A stretch of DNA of 35,390 bases, from contig JAABRS010000006.1 in assembly GCA_011390775.1 (NCBI GenBank), forward strand, positions 1 to 35,390. The letters run 5' to 3'. Below the pieces are notes generated by a model. The model was not told where the DNA came from, ran no database searches, and saw only the letters and a list, made by a program, of their open reading frames with translations. Shown one piece after another: positions 16,473-24,213 of the stretch (the first letter of the stretch is position 1; each line of letters opens with the position of its first letter). The translations under genes were made by a program, and so were the position numbers. The stretch is from Clostridia bacterium (GTDB taxonomy: Bacteria > Bacillota > Clostridia > Tissierellales > Dethiosulfatibacteraceae).

Positions 16473-17507
16473 TTACTGCAGGTTTCTATACCTATCTAGA
16501 TTTTCACAAACTATTCCTGTTCCTTTTACCACACAGTTTAAAGGATCTTCAGCTATTTTTGTAACTATTCCTGTTTCTTTTTCTATGAGTTTGTCTAAGC
16601 CCTTTAGTAAAGCTCCTCCTCCTGCGATATGAATTCCATTCTCAGATATGTCTGATGCAAGCTCTGGAGGTGTCTTTTCTAATACTCTCTTTATAGAAGC
16701 TACTATAGAATCTAATGAATCTTTGATTGATTCTCTAATTTCTTCATCTTTCAAAAATAATTTTTTAGGCAACCCTGTCACTAAATCTCTTCCTACTATT
16801 TCTAATTCTTTAAGTTTATCTTCTTCCTCGTAATTATTATCATAACCTTTAATGGCATTTCCGATTTTCTTCTTTATTTTCTCTGATGATTTTAATCCTA
16901 TTTCTACTCTGTAATTTTTCTTTAAATGTTCTCTGATATCTTCATCTAAGTTATCCCCAGCTATTTTGATAGATTCGCTCTCAACAATACCACCTAAAGA
17001 CATTACTGCTGTATCTGTCGTTCCGCCACCTATATCTACAATTATATTTCCTTCAGCTTTGTGAATAGGTAAATTTGAACCTATTGCAGCAGCCATAGGC
17101 TCTTCAATTAAAATAGCTTTCTTTCCACCTGCACTGCGAGCTGCTTCTTCAACTGCCCTTCTTTCTACAGAAGTAACACCTGTAGGGATTCCTATTACTA
17201 TTATAGGTTTAAACAGATGAAATCCTTTTAGAGTCTTTTTTATAAAATATTTTAGCATCATCTGAGTAATTTCAAAATCAGCGATAACACCATTTTTCAA
17301 GGGTCTTATTGTCATTATATTCTTTGGAGTTCTTTCCAACATGTCACTTGCTTCAGAACCTATAGCTATAACCTTATTATCTCTTTTATCAATAGCAACA
17401 ATAGAAGGTTCGTCAATAACTATTCCTTTTCCTTTAATATGTGCTAATGTATTTGCCGTTCCTAAGTCAATTCCTAAATTTTTTGAAAATCCGTCTAAAA
17501 AAGACAT
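16473..17507 (-). CDS. mreB: Rod shape-determining protein MreB (bacterial actin)
   Basis: The 344-residue actin-like ATPase shows the phosphate-1 loop (GIDLGTANTLAHIKGKGIV, residues 12-30), the phosphate-2 loop (VDIGGGTTDTAVMSLGG near 157) and the adenosine motif (GIHIAGGGALLKGLD near 290). It forms membrane-bound filaments that guide the elongation machinery. The family's usual membrane-insertion hydrophobic loop is plausible near residues 92-100 (GFHLFKPIIV). Its presence with mreC, mreD and mrdA indicates a rod-shaped or elongating cell. The ribosome site is AAGGAGG just upstream, overlapping the end of radC. Confidence 0.97.
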   Translation of the reverse strand: MSFLDGFSKNLGIDLGTANTLAHIKGKGIVIDEPSIVAIDKRDNKVIAIGSEASDMLERTPKNIMTIRPLKNGVIADFEITQMMLKYFIKKTLKGFHLFKPIIVIGIPTGVTSVERRAVEEAARSAGGKKAILIEEPMAAAIGSNLPIHKAEGNIIVDIGGGTTDTAVMSLGGIVESESIKIAGDNLDEDIREHLKKNYRVEIGLKSSEKIKKKIGNAIKGYDNNYEEEDKLKELEIVGRDLVTGLPKKLFLKDEEIRESIKDSLDSIVASIKRVLEKTPPELASDISENGIHIAGGGALLKGLDKLIEKETGIVTKIAEDPLNCVVKGTGIVCENLDRYRNLQ

Positions 17508-17518
17508 TCAAAGCCTCC

Positions 17519-18208
17519 TTAAATAATATTTTCTTCTTTAAAACTTAAATAACTTCCATCTCCAATGATTATATGATCTAAAACTTTTATACCCATTATT
17601 TCCCCTGCTTTTATTAATCTTTGTGTAATGTTGATGTCCTCCCTGCTAGGTTGAACTTCTCCACTAGGATGATTATGTATTAATATCATTGATGCACTTG
17701 ATTTTTTAACTGCCTCTAAAAAAACTTCTCTTGGATGTACTATAGAAGAATTAAGACTTCCAATTGATATAGTATTAATATCAATTACTTTATTTTTTGT
17801 ATCTAACAAAATAATTCTAAAATATTCCTTTTTATAATATCTCATATCTTCCATTACTAAAGCTGAAACATCTTGAGGTGAAGTTATCTTAAAAGTTTCA
17901 GATGCCTTTGTAGTTGATATTCTTTTTCCTAATTCAACAGCAGCTAGCAAAGTGGCTGCTTTAGCATTACTTACACCATGAAATTTATTAAGACTTTCTG
18001 GTGTAGCATCTACCAAGTTTAGTAAACCTTTTTCATTTTCTTTTAGTATTTTTTGTCCCAGTGTTATTGCAGTATCTTTTTGACTTCCAACTCTTAATAA
18101 TATCCCTATTAATTCAGAATTTGTTAAAGATTTCGAGCCATATTTAAGTAGTTTTTCTCTAGGTCTTTCGTCTTTAGGAATCTCTAATATTGTATATTTT
18201 TCTTTCAT
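17519..18208 (-). CDS. radC: RadC family JAB-domain protein (UPF0758)
   Basis: The 229-residue protein has an N-terminal helix-hairpin-helix-like region (about 30-100; LTNSELIGILLRVGS and KFHGVSNAKAATLLAAVELG) and a C-terminal JAB/MPN metalloprotease-like domain. The zinc-binding motif is at 178-191 (HNHPSGEVQPSRED), with the usual His-x-His and downstream Asp. The old DNA-repair name RadC is not supported by later work, and the true role is unknown. Its position between maf and mreB is standard in Firmicutes. The start ATG at 18208 lies 8 bases after the maf stop, with GGAGGA overlapping the junction. Confidence 0.94.
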   Translation of the reverse strand: MKEKYTILEIPKDERPREKLLKYGSKSLTNSELIGILLRVGSQKDTAITLGQKILKENEKGLLNLVDATPESLNKFHGVSNAKAATLLAAVELGKRISTTKASETFKITSPQDVSALVMEDMRYYKKEYFRIILLDTKNKVIDINTISIGSLNSSIVHPREVFLEAVKKSSASMILIHNHPSGEVQPSREDINITQRLIKAGEIMGIKVLDHIIIGDGSYLSFKEENII

Positions 18209-18216
18209 TTGTCCTC

Positions 18217-18795
18217 CTATTTCATTAAGTCTATGTCAAAATCCTTTTTTAAATAACTCGATATAGAATAAATAGGAAATCCCACTATATTCATATAATC
18301 GCCTTTTATTTTTTTTACTAATAGTTTCCCGTATCCCTGTATTGCATAAGCTCCAGCTTTATCTATATATTCGTTTTTATCTAAGTATTTATTTATGAAA
18401 TCTTCATTATAATCTCCAAAATAAACTTCTGTTTCTTCAAAATTTATAATTTTCTTGAGATTATTTTGGTTAATTATAGTGTATCCTGTAATTACACTGT
18501 GTTTTTTATTTTTTAGTTTTTTAAGAAATTTAAAAGCTTCATTTCTATCCTTGGGTTTTTCTAGAATTTCTTCCATGACTACTATAGTGTCTGCAGAAAT
18601 TATTACCGAATCTTTCTCTATAACTTTTTCCATTACATCTAATGCCTTTATTAAAGATAGATACATCGCCACTTCTTTCGGGTCCATTTTTTTACTATAT
18701 TTTTCTTCGACTGTTGAAGGTATAACTTCAAATTCAATAAATTTTTTCAAAACCTCAATTCTTCGTGGAGATTTTGAAGCTAATATTAATTTCAT
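18217..18795 (-). CDS. maf: Maf family nucleotide pyrophosphatase
   Basis: The 192-residue protein starts with the family signature LILASKSPRRIEVLKK, has SADTIVV with the catalytic Asp near residue 70, and the KPKDRNEAFKFLKKLKNKKHSVITGY region near 80-106. Maf proteins hydrolyse dTTP, UTP and modified nucleotides such as m5UTP to monophosphates, removing abnormal nucleotides, and have been linked to septation arrest. The gene is in its usual place beside radC and mreB. The start has AGGAG a few bases upstream, directly after the DUF4321 gene. Confidence 0.94.
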   Translation of the reverse strand: MKLILASKSPRRIEVLKKFIEFEVIPSTVEEKYSKKMDPKEVAMYLSLIKALDVMEKVIEKDSVIISADTIVVMEEILEKPKDRNEAFKFLKKLKNKKHSVITGYTIINQNNLKKIINFEETEVYFGDYNEDFINKYLDKNEYIDKAGAYAIQGYGKLLVKKIKGDYMNIVGFPIYSISSYLKKDFDIDLMK

Positions 18796-18803
18796 AAAAA
18801 CTC

Positions 18804-19052
18804 CTAATAAAATATTTTAAATATTATTAATACTACAATTACTCCTAAGAGACCGGCTAAACTTAAAGAAAATGTAAACCCAAAGGTAATTGATAAAAAG
18901 TTTAAATCTAAAACAGCCGGGCCAAAAAAAATACTTTCAGAAATACTCAAAACTGGAAATATATCAGAAAAAAATCCTCCTATTATATTTCCCATTATTG
19001 ATCCGGCTACTATTAGAAAAAATATCATTAAATAATTTCTGCTATTCCTCAT
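18804..19052 (-). CDS. DUF4321 small membrane protein
   Basis: The 82-residue protein has two hydrophobic segments (about 7-28, NYLMIFFLIVAGSIMGNIIGG, and about 56-80, SLAGLLGVIVVLIIF) around a short loop with LDLNFLSITFGFTFSL. This matches the DUF4321 family, usually found beside maf and mre genes in Clostridia and of unknown function. I place the start at the ATG at 19052 rather than a TTG 12 bases upstream, because GGAGAT is the correct ribosome site and overlaps the TTG. A role in envelope biogenesis is suggested only by position. Confidence 0.72.
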   Translation of the reverse strand: MRNSRNYLMIFFLIVAGSIMGNIIGGFFSDIFPVLSISESIFFGPAVLDLNFLSITFGFTFSLSLAGLLGVIVVLIIFKIFY

Positions 19053-19054
19053 AT

Positions 19055-19573
19055 TTATCTCCAATCTACTTTGTAAAGTACTTTATTTAACTGTTCAATA
19101 ATAAAATTAGAAGAAAATCCTACAAAAAATCCTGTAAATAAGCTAATCAAATACATAACAGGTAAGTAGGAAAAAATATTCATATTTTCTAAAATTATAC
19201 TAGCTGTTGCAACTTGAGCTGTATTATGTGCTATAGCTCCAAAAATACTAACTCCAATCAGACTAAAGTAATTAGAAAAATATCTATGAACAATATACAT
19301 AGTTATTAAACTAAATACAGCTCCAAAGAAACTATAAATGAAACTTATAGGGTTTCCAATTATTATTAACACTAAAAAAGTCCTAACTATATTTATAGTT
19401 AAACTCTTTTTAAATCCAAAGATCACAAGTGAAGATAGTATTATCATATTTGGTAAACCTAATTTTGCTCCTGGAGCAGCTATAGGAAGAGGTATAATAT
19501 TTTCGAATACACTTAACAATACTGCAAAGGCAGTAAGTAAAGCTAAAAATGTAAAATTTCTAGTCTTATTCAT
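19055..19573 (-). CDS. Gx transporter family membrane protein (Hpre_diP_synt_I)
   Basis: The 172-residue protein is almost wholly hydrophobic with about five helices. It contains PLPIAAPGAKLGLPNMIILSS near residues 29-49, the best-conserved segment of the family, and GAIAHNTAQVATASI near 111-125. Pfam names the family heptaprenyl diphosphate synthase component I, but the fold resembles ECF S-components, and many annotations call it Gx transporter family. It overlaps no gene and sits between the NusG-domain-II gene and DUF4321, a trio often found together in Clostridia. Substrate unknown; possibly an envelope lipid precursor or a flavin-related ligand. That is inference. Confidence 0.78.
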   Translation of the reverse strand: MNKTRNFTFLALLTAFAVLLSVFENIIPLPIAAPGAKLGLPNMIILSSLVIFGFKKSLTINIVRTFLVLIIIGNPISFIYSFFGAVFSLITMYIVHRYFSNYFSLIGVSIFGAIAHNTAQVATASIILENMNIFSYLPVMYLISLFTGFFVGFSSNFIIEQLNKVLYKVDWR

Positions 19574-19583
19574 TTAATCACCA

Positions 19584-19955
19584 CTAATAACTTATTGAGT
19601 CTAAATCATCTGAAGAACCAGTAATTTGAACTATCACTCTGTGAGGAAGGCAAACTATGAGTTCCCCTGGTTCTTCTATTACACCTTTTCTTACACAAAG
19701 TTGATTGTTACAATCACTTTCTGCAACAACTACCTGTCCATTTTGAATATGTATTATATTATATCCTTTATCTGTTATTACTTCAATTTCTTTATCTATA
19801 TTATTATCAAGAATATATTTCGAATGTTCAGTACCATCTACTATTATTTCAACATATTTTTTATTGTAATTAGAAGCTCTTTCCTTTACCATGTACATCC
19901 CAAATAAACTTATAAATACAACAAAAACTATTAATATTTTATCGAATTTTGTCAT
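19584..19955 (-). CDS. NusG domain II-containing membrane-anchored protein
   Basis: The 123-residue protein has an N-terminal membrane helix (about residues 5-22, KILIVFVVFISLFGMYMV) and an extracellular beta-rich domain. That domain contains the sequence VVAESDCNNQLCVRKGVIEEPGELIVCLPHR near 80-110, where C-(x)n-C and CLPH match the NusG domain II family. The homologous domain is extracytoplasmic in these proteins despite the name. I place the start at 19955 (MTKFDK), with AAGGTG six bases before it, instead of an upstream GTG or ATG. It is the first gene of the long wall/shape cluster. A link to FMN-transfer or extracellular redox proteins is known for such pairs, but no ApbE or FMN-binding gene is in this window. 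Confidence 0.8.
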   Translation of the reverse strand: MTKFDKILIVFVVFISLFGMYMVKERASNYNKKYVEIIVDGTEHSKYILDNNIDKEIEVITDKGYNIIHIQNGQVVVAESDCNNQLCVRKGVIEEPGELIVCLPHRVIVQITGSSDDLDSISY

Positions 19956-20035
19956 TCTCATCACCTTGTCTAGTTTATCATTTATGTTTTTTTTTTACAA
20001 GATAATCGATATCATTTTCATATAATTTTTACTAT

Positions 20036-20064
20036 TTGACAAGATTAAGAGTTAGTGGTATTAT
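20036..20064 (+). promoter_or_regulatory. Strong sigma-A promoter of mrp
   Basis: TTGACA (20036-20041), 17 bases, TATTAT (20059-20064), with TGG just before the -10 element. The start is predicted near 20071. An imperfect inverted repeat TGGCA-AA-TGCCA at 20070-20081 lies exactly at the start site. The ribosome site AAGGAGGT is at 20088-20095. Confidence 0.85.
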
Positions 20065-20102
20065 TTTTTTGGCAAATGCCATAAACTAAGGAGGTACTTT
20101 TT

Positions 20103-20933
20103 ATGTCAGATTGTAATAGCTGCCCCTCCCAAGGGACCTGCAGCACTGAAAAACAAAACACCTGTGAAATAACAAATAATCCACTCAATAAAGTTAAAAA
20201 TATTATCGGAGTAATGAGCGGTAAAGGTGGAGTAGGAAAATCTACAGTTGCTACTATGCTTGCTTACGAACTTTTAAGAGATGGATATGAAGTTGGATTA
20301 TTAGATGCAGATATCACTGGCCCAAGCATTCCAAGATTGGTAAAACTTCAGGATAAAAGAATAACTACAACTTCCGAAAAAGGAATGACACCTTTGATAG
20401 CACCCGGTGGACTCAAGGTTATGTCAACAAACTTTTTAGTTGATACAGAGGATTCACCTGTTTTATGGAGAGGGCCTATAATAAGCAATCTCGTTAAGCA
20501 GTTTTGGACCGATGTAATCTGGGGTGAACTAGACTATCTTATAGTAGATATGCCACCTGGTACTTCAGATGTAGCCATTACTGCGATGCAATCTTTTCCT
20601 ATTACTGGAATAATTATGGTCACCGTACCTCAAGATATGGTTTCCATGATTGTATCTAAAGCAGTACATATGGCGAACAAAATGAATGTACCTGTTATAG
20701 GTGTAATTGAAAATATGAGTTATATAACCTGTCCAAAATGCGGAGAAAGAATAGAAATGTTCGAGTACGATGACAAAAGTTTTATGAATGATACTGATGT
20801 TCCTATTCTCTGTAAATTACCAATGAACAAAGAAATAACTAATATTTCTAAAAATGGCGTATTAGGTGTTAACGAAAATATTACAAAAGAGTTTTCTAAA
20901 GTTATAGATAAAGTAGTAAACTTGAAAAAATAA
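20103..20933 (+). CDS. mrp: Mrp/NBP35-family Fe-S carrier ATPase
   Basis: The 276-residue P-loop protein carries an N-terminal cysteine-rich tail (Cys4, Cys7, Cys13, Cys21) like NBP35-type members, the deviant Walker A GKGGVGKST at 40-48, the switch DADITGPS near 69-76, and the C-terminal CxxC at 210-213 (CPKC) that binds a bridging Fe-S cluster between monomers. The family binds and transfers Fe-S clusters to apo-proteins. The extra N-terminal cysteines suggest a second cluster, as in the eukaryotic Nbp35. It is transcribed alone from a strong promoter and ends in a bidirectional terminator. Length is typical of the clostridial form. Confidence 0.93.
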   Translation: MSDCNSCPSQGTCSTEKQNTCEITNNPLNKVKNIIGVMSGKGGVGKSTVATMLAYELLRDGYEVGLLDADITGPSIPRLVKLQDKRITTTSEKGMTPLIAPGGLKVMSTNFLVDTEDSPVLWRGPIISNLVKQFWTDVIWGELDYLIVDMPPGTSDVAITAMQSFPITGIIMVTVPQDMVSMIVSKAVHMANKMNVPVIGVIENMSYITCPKCGERIEMFEYDDKSFMNDTDVPILCKLPMNKEITNISKNGVLGVNENITKEFSKVIDKVVNLKK

Positions 20934-20938
20934 CAAAC

Positions 20939-20964
20939 AAAAAAAGAGCAGAAGCTCTTTTTTT
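20939..20964. terminator. Bidirectional intrinsic terminator between mrp and the 77-residue ORF
   Basis: An A7-GAGC stem pairs with GCTC-T7 around an AGAA loop (20950-20953). Plus-strand transcripts end in T7-G-TT, and minus-strand transcripts end in a similar T-rich run. It closes mrp on one side and the lon-engB-ORF message on the other. Confidence 0.85.
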
Positions 20965-20965
20965 G

Positions 20966-21199
20966 TTATCCTCCACCTCTTGAAAATTTTATTCTAAAGT
21001 TTTCAAGAAATTCTTTTTTGTTTTCTTCACATATTTCTATATTAAGAACTACAGCATTTAAATTAATTTTACCTATTTGTGCTTCTTTTTCTTCTAATAT
21101 TTCAACTGTCCATTTTTCAGATTTTATAATTCTGTCTTTTAGTATTCCACCAAGTTCTATTAGTTTTTTTTCGATTTCATTTCTAGAAAAAGATCGCAT
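20966..21199 (-). CDS. Small protein of unknown function
   Basis: I do not recognise this 77-residue protein. It begins MRSFSRNEIEKKLIELGG, is helical and charged at first (about 6-28), then has beta-like strands (KWTVEILEEKEAQ near 27-40, LNAVVLNIEI near 47-57) and ends in a glycine run (RGGG). No signal peptide or membrane segment. It follows engB by 26 bases and is the last gene before the shared terminator. The upstream sequence offers AGGTG too far from the ATG at 21199. An in-frame ATT at 21217 has the ribosome site at a better distance, so translation may start there, adding six residues. Confidence 0.55.
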   Translation of the reverse strand: MRSFSRNEIEKKLIELGGILKDRIIKSEKWTVEILEEKEAQIGKINLNAVVLNIEICEENKKEFLENFRIKFSRGGG

Positions 21200-21225
21200 C
21201 TCTTTTTGTATTATAATAAAATCAC

Positions 21226-21810
21226 CTACTCCATATGCTCCAGCATGTTAAGTATTAAGTCTCTATTCATTTTATTTTCAGCAGAAAAAGGAATTATCAA
21301 TCCTTCTTCCTCTATATTAAGTTTCTTTTTTATGGTATTAATGTGTTTTTGGATTTTTCCTTTTGGTATTTTATCAGCTTTTGTTGCAATTATAAGTCCA
21401 GTAAAACCAAATTCCTTAATCCAATCATACATAATCACATCATTTTCCCCTGGCTCATGCCTTATGTCTATCAATAGAATTACTTCTCTTAACTGTTCTC
21501 TGTTGTGTAAATATACTTCTATCATTTTTTTCCATTTTTCTTTTTCTTTTTTTGAAACCCTTGCGAAGCCATATCCTGGTAAATCTACTATAACCATTTC
21601 TTCATCATTTACAGAATAAAAGTTTACAGTTCTAGTTTTTCCTGGAGCTCCACTGGTTCTTGCTAAATTTTTTCTATTTAACAAGGCATTGATCATTGAT
21701 GATTTTCCTACATTAGATTTACCAGCAAAAGCGACTTCTTTGCAAAGAGTATTAGGGTATTGATCCTGTCTCCCTGCAGTAATGATTAATTCCGAACCTT
21801 TAATTTTCAT
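21226..21810 (-). CDS. engB: Ribosome biogenesis GTP-binding protein EngB (YsxC/YihA)
   Basis: The 194-residue TrmE-Era-EngA-like GTPase has the G1 loop GKSNVGKSS near residues 31-39, G3 DLPGYGFARV near 75-84, and the NKAD-type G4 as ATKAD near 145. It is needed for late assembly of the 50S subunit. I place the start at the ATG at 21810 with GGAGAG six to seven bases upstream, not the ATG at 21834. With this start it overlaps the end of lon by 11 bases. The lon-engB order is widely conserved in bacteria. Confidence 0.95.
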   Translation of the reverse strand: MKIKGSELIITAGRQDQYPNTLCKEVAFAGKSNVGKSSMINALLNRKNLARTSGAPGKTRTVNFYSVNDEEMVIVDLPGYGFARVSKKEKEKWKKMIEVYLHNREQLREVILLIDIRHEPGENDVIMYDWIKEFGFTGLIIATKADKIPKGKIQKHINTIKKKLNIEEEGLIIPFSAENKMNRDLILNMLEHME

Positions 21811-24148
21811 TTTTATTCTCTCCGTGAAGGGCATATTTAATTACTTCATCCATACTATCAACTAGTATTATTTCTAATTCTTTTTTTACTTTTTTGGGTA
21901 TTTTATTCATATCTTTTTTATTTCTTTTTGGTAGAAGTACTGTCTTAATTCCAGCTCTATTGGCTGCTAATATTTTCTCCTTTACTCCACCTATTGCTAA
22001 GACTCTACCTCTAAGAGTGATCTCTCCTGTCATAGCAACATTTTTGTTTACAGGTCTATCGGTCAGTGCTGAGATTAAAGCTGTTGCCATAGTTATGCCC
22101 GCCGAAGGACCATCTTTAGGTATTGCTCCTTCAGGAACATGTACATGAATATCTTTAGTCTTATAAAATTTTTCGTCAATATTAAATCTATCTAAGTGAG
22201 CTCTCACATAACTTAAACTTGCCTTTGCAGATTCTTTCATTACATCCCCTAGTTGTCCAGTTAATTGAAGTTTACCGTCACCATTCATGAGGTTAACTTC
22301 TATAAATAACGTTTCTCCTCCAACTCGTGTCCAGGCTAATCCAGTTGCTATTCCTATTTGATCTTTCTCATAAGCTCTTTCGTATTCATATTTTGGTATT
22401 CCTAAATACTTTTCAAGACTGTTAACATTAACTACTACTTTTTCTTTGTTTTTTTCAACGATTTGTACTGCAGCTTTTCTTATGATATTTCCAATATTTC
22501 TTTCTAATTCTCTTACTCCTGACTCTCTGGTATATTTTTCTATAACTTCTTTAAGAGCATTATCAGAAATTACAATCTTATCTTCTGAAAGTCCGTGCTC
22601 TTTATACTGTTTTGGAATAAGGTATTTTTTACCAATATTTAGTTTTTCTTCAGCTGTATATCCAGAGATTTCTATTACTTCCATTCTATCAAGTAAAGGT
22701 CTAGGAATTGTACTAGTTGTATTTGCTGTTGTTATAAACATAACTTTTGATAAATCAAAACTTGTTTCCAAGTAGTGATCTGTAAAAGTATTATTCTGTT
22801 CAGGATCTAATACTTCTAATAATGCAGAAGCTGGATCCCCTCTAAAATCCTGAGCTATTTTGTCTACTTCATCAAATAAAAACACAGGATTATTGTATTT
22901 AATCTTTGAAATATTCGATATGATTCTACCGGGTATAGCACCTATATATGTTCTCCTATGACCTCTTATTTCCGCTTCATCTCTTATACCACCTAAAGAA
23001 AATCTAACAAACTTTCTATTTAATGATCTTGCAATTGACTTAGCTATTGATGTTTTTCCAACTCCAGGAGGTCCAACTAAGCAAATAATAGGACTCTTCA
23101 TGTTTTGATTTAACTGCCTTACCGCTAAGAATTCTAGAATTCTTTCTTTTACATCTTCTAAGCCGTAGTGATCTTCTTCAAGGACATTTCTCGCCTTTTT
23201 AATATCCTTATTGTCCTTTGTCGCCTTATTCCAAGGTAGTCCGATCAACCAATCAAGGTAAGTTCTTATAACTCCTGCTTCTGGTGATGCCTGGTTAATT
23301 TTGAGTAACCTCTTAGCTTCTTTCTCTGCTTTTTCTTTAGCTTCATTAGGCATCTTTGCTTTTTTTATTTGTTTCAAGTAGTCTTCTACTTCGTCTCCTA
23401 AATCTTCATCTTCCCCAAGCTCTTTTTGTATCGCCTTCATTTGTTCCTTTAAATAGTATTCTTTCTGAAGTTCATTTATTTGTTTTTTGACTCTCTTGTT
23501 TATAGTCTCTTCTAGTTTAGTTACTTCTATTTCTTGTTTTAATAAAACTTCAAGTTTTTCAAGTCTTTCATACGGGTCTAAAGTTTCCAATAGATTTTGC
23601 TTATCACTTGATTTCAAAAATATATAAGAAACTATAACATCAGAAAGTCTATGTGGTTCTTCAATTTCATTTACTGAAATTATAGCATCATCTGGAATTT
23701 TTGAATTTATAGCTGTATAGCTTTCAAAGGATTCTTTTACCATCCTCATTACAGCTTCCATTTTTTCGCTTGTTTCACCAGTGTCTTTCTCAACGTAACT
23801 TTCTATCTCAACTTCTATATATTCTTCTTCTGATTTTATTTTATTTATTTTTCCTCTATTTAAACCTTCAACCAATACTCTAATGCTATCTCCAGGCATT
23901 TTTAACATTTGTTTTATCTTGCAAACTACACCATAGTCAAAGTAATCATCTTCTGCTGGCATTTCAGTACTTGCATCTTTTTGAGTAGTCAAAAAGATTA
24001 TAGAATCATTTATCATAGATTCCTCTAAAGCATTTATTGATTTTTCTCTGCCAACATCAAAATGAATAACCATACCTGGAAAAATATGCATGCCTCTTAA
24101 TGGTATCATTGGTAAAGTCTTTATTTCTTTATCATAATTTTTAGTCAT
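21800..24148 (-). CDS. lon: ATP-dependent Lon protease
   Basis: The 782-residue protein has the full Lon layout: an N-terminal substrate-binding domain (residues 10-200), a long helical coiled region, an AAA+ module with Walker A GPPGVGKT at 359-366, Walker B VFLFDEVDK near 422-430 and sensor-2 residues near 545, and a Ser-Lys protease domain with Ser682 in PKDGPSAGIT and Lys723 in GGVKEK. It degrades misfolded and regulatory proteins. It follows clpX but is separated by a terminator, and I see no strong promoter of its own in the 64-base gap, so its expression may depend on read-through. No CIRCE or CtsR box is visible. Confidence 0.97.
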   Translation of the reverse strand: MTKNYDKEIKTLPMIPLRGMHIFPGMVIHFDVGREKSINALEESMINDSIIFLTTQKDASTEMPAEDDYFDYGVVCKIKQMLKMPGDSIRVLVEGLNRGKINKIKSEEEYIEVEIESYVEKDTGETSEKMEAVMRMVKESFESYTAINSKIPDDAIISVNEIEEPHRLSDVIVSYIFLKSSDKQNLLETLDPYERLEKLEVLLKQEIEVTKLEETINKRVKKQINELQKEYYLKEQMKAIQKELGEDEDLGDEVEDYLKQIKKAKMPNEAKEKAEKEAKRLLKINQASPEAGVIRTYLDWLIGLPWNKATKDNKDIKKARNVLEEDHYGLEDVKERILEFLAVRQLNQNMKSPIICLVGPPGVGKTSIAKSIARSLNRKFVRFSLGGIRDEAEIRGHRRTYIGAIPGRIISNISKIKYNNPVFLFDEVDKIAQDFRGDPASALLEVLDPEQNNTFTDHYLETSFDLSKVMFITTANTTSTIPRPLLDRMEVIEISGYTAEEKLNIGKKYLIPKQYKEHGLSEDKIVISDNALKEVIEKYTRESGVRELERNIGNIIRKAAVQIVEKNKEKVVVNVNSLEKYLGIPKYEYERAYEKDQIGIATGLAWTRVGGETLFIEVNLMNGDGKLQLTGQLGDVMKESAKASLSYVRAHLDRFNIDEKFYKTKDIHVHVPEGAIPKDGPSAGITMATALISALTDRPVNKNVAMTGEITLRGRVLAIGGVKEKILAANRAGIKTVLLPKRNKKDMNKIPKKVKKELEIILVDSMDEVIKYALHGENKNEN

Positions 24149-24184
24149 ATATCTACTCCATTTTGATTATTTATTTAATTTAAT

Positions 24185-24213
24185 AAAAAATGCCTGCTGT
24201 ACAGGCATTTTTT
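24185..24213 (-). terminator. Intrinsic terminator after clpX
   Basis: AAAAAATGCCTG (24185-24196) pairs with CAGGCATTTTTT (24202-24213) around a five-base CTGTA loop. On the minus strand the stem is followed by ATTAAATTAAAT, after the stem's own T6 run. It lies immediately after the clpX stop codon and before lon, so it may attenuate transcription into lon-engB. Confidence 0.8.

Noticed and set aside
18455-18820. Plus-strand open frame of 121 codons opposite maf
   Set aside because: It lies antisense to a clear maf gene, has no ribosome site, and its Phe/Ser/Leu-rich product is typical of the reverse strand of an AT-rich gene.
19972-20000. TTGTAA-17-TAAACT as promoter of the NusG-II/mre cluster
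   Set aside because: Spacing is right but the -10 is poor and the predicted start would fall within the ribosome site.
21206-21619. Plus-strand open frame of 137 codons opposite engB
   Set aside because: Antisense shadow of a well-supported GTPase gene; no recognisable protein features.
22446-22775. Plus-strand open frame of 109 codons opposite lon
   Set aside because: Antisense shadow of lon, no start signal.
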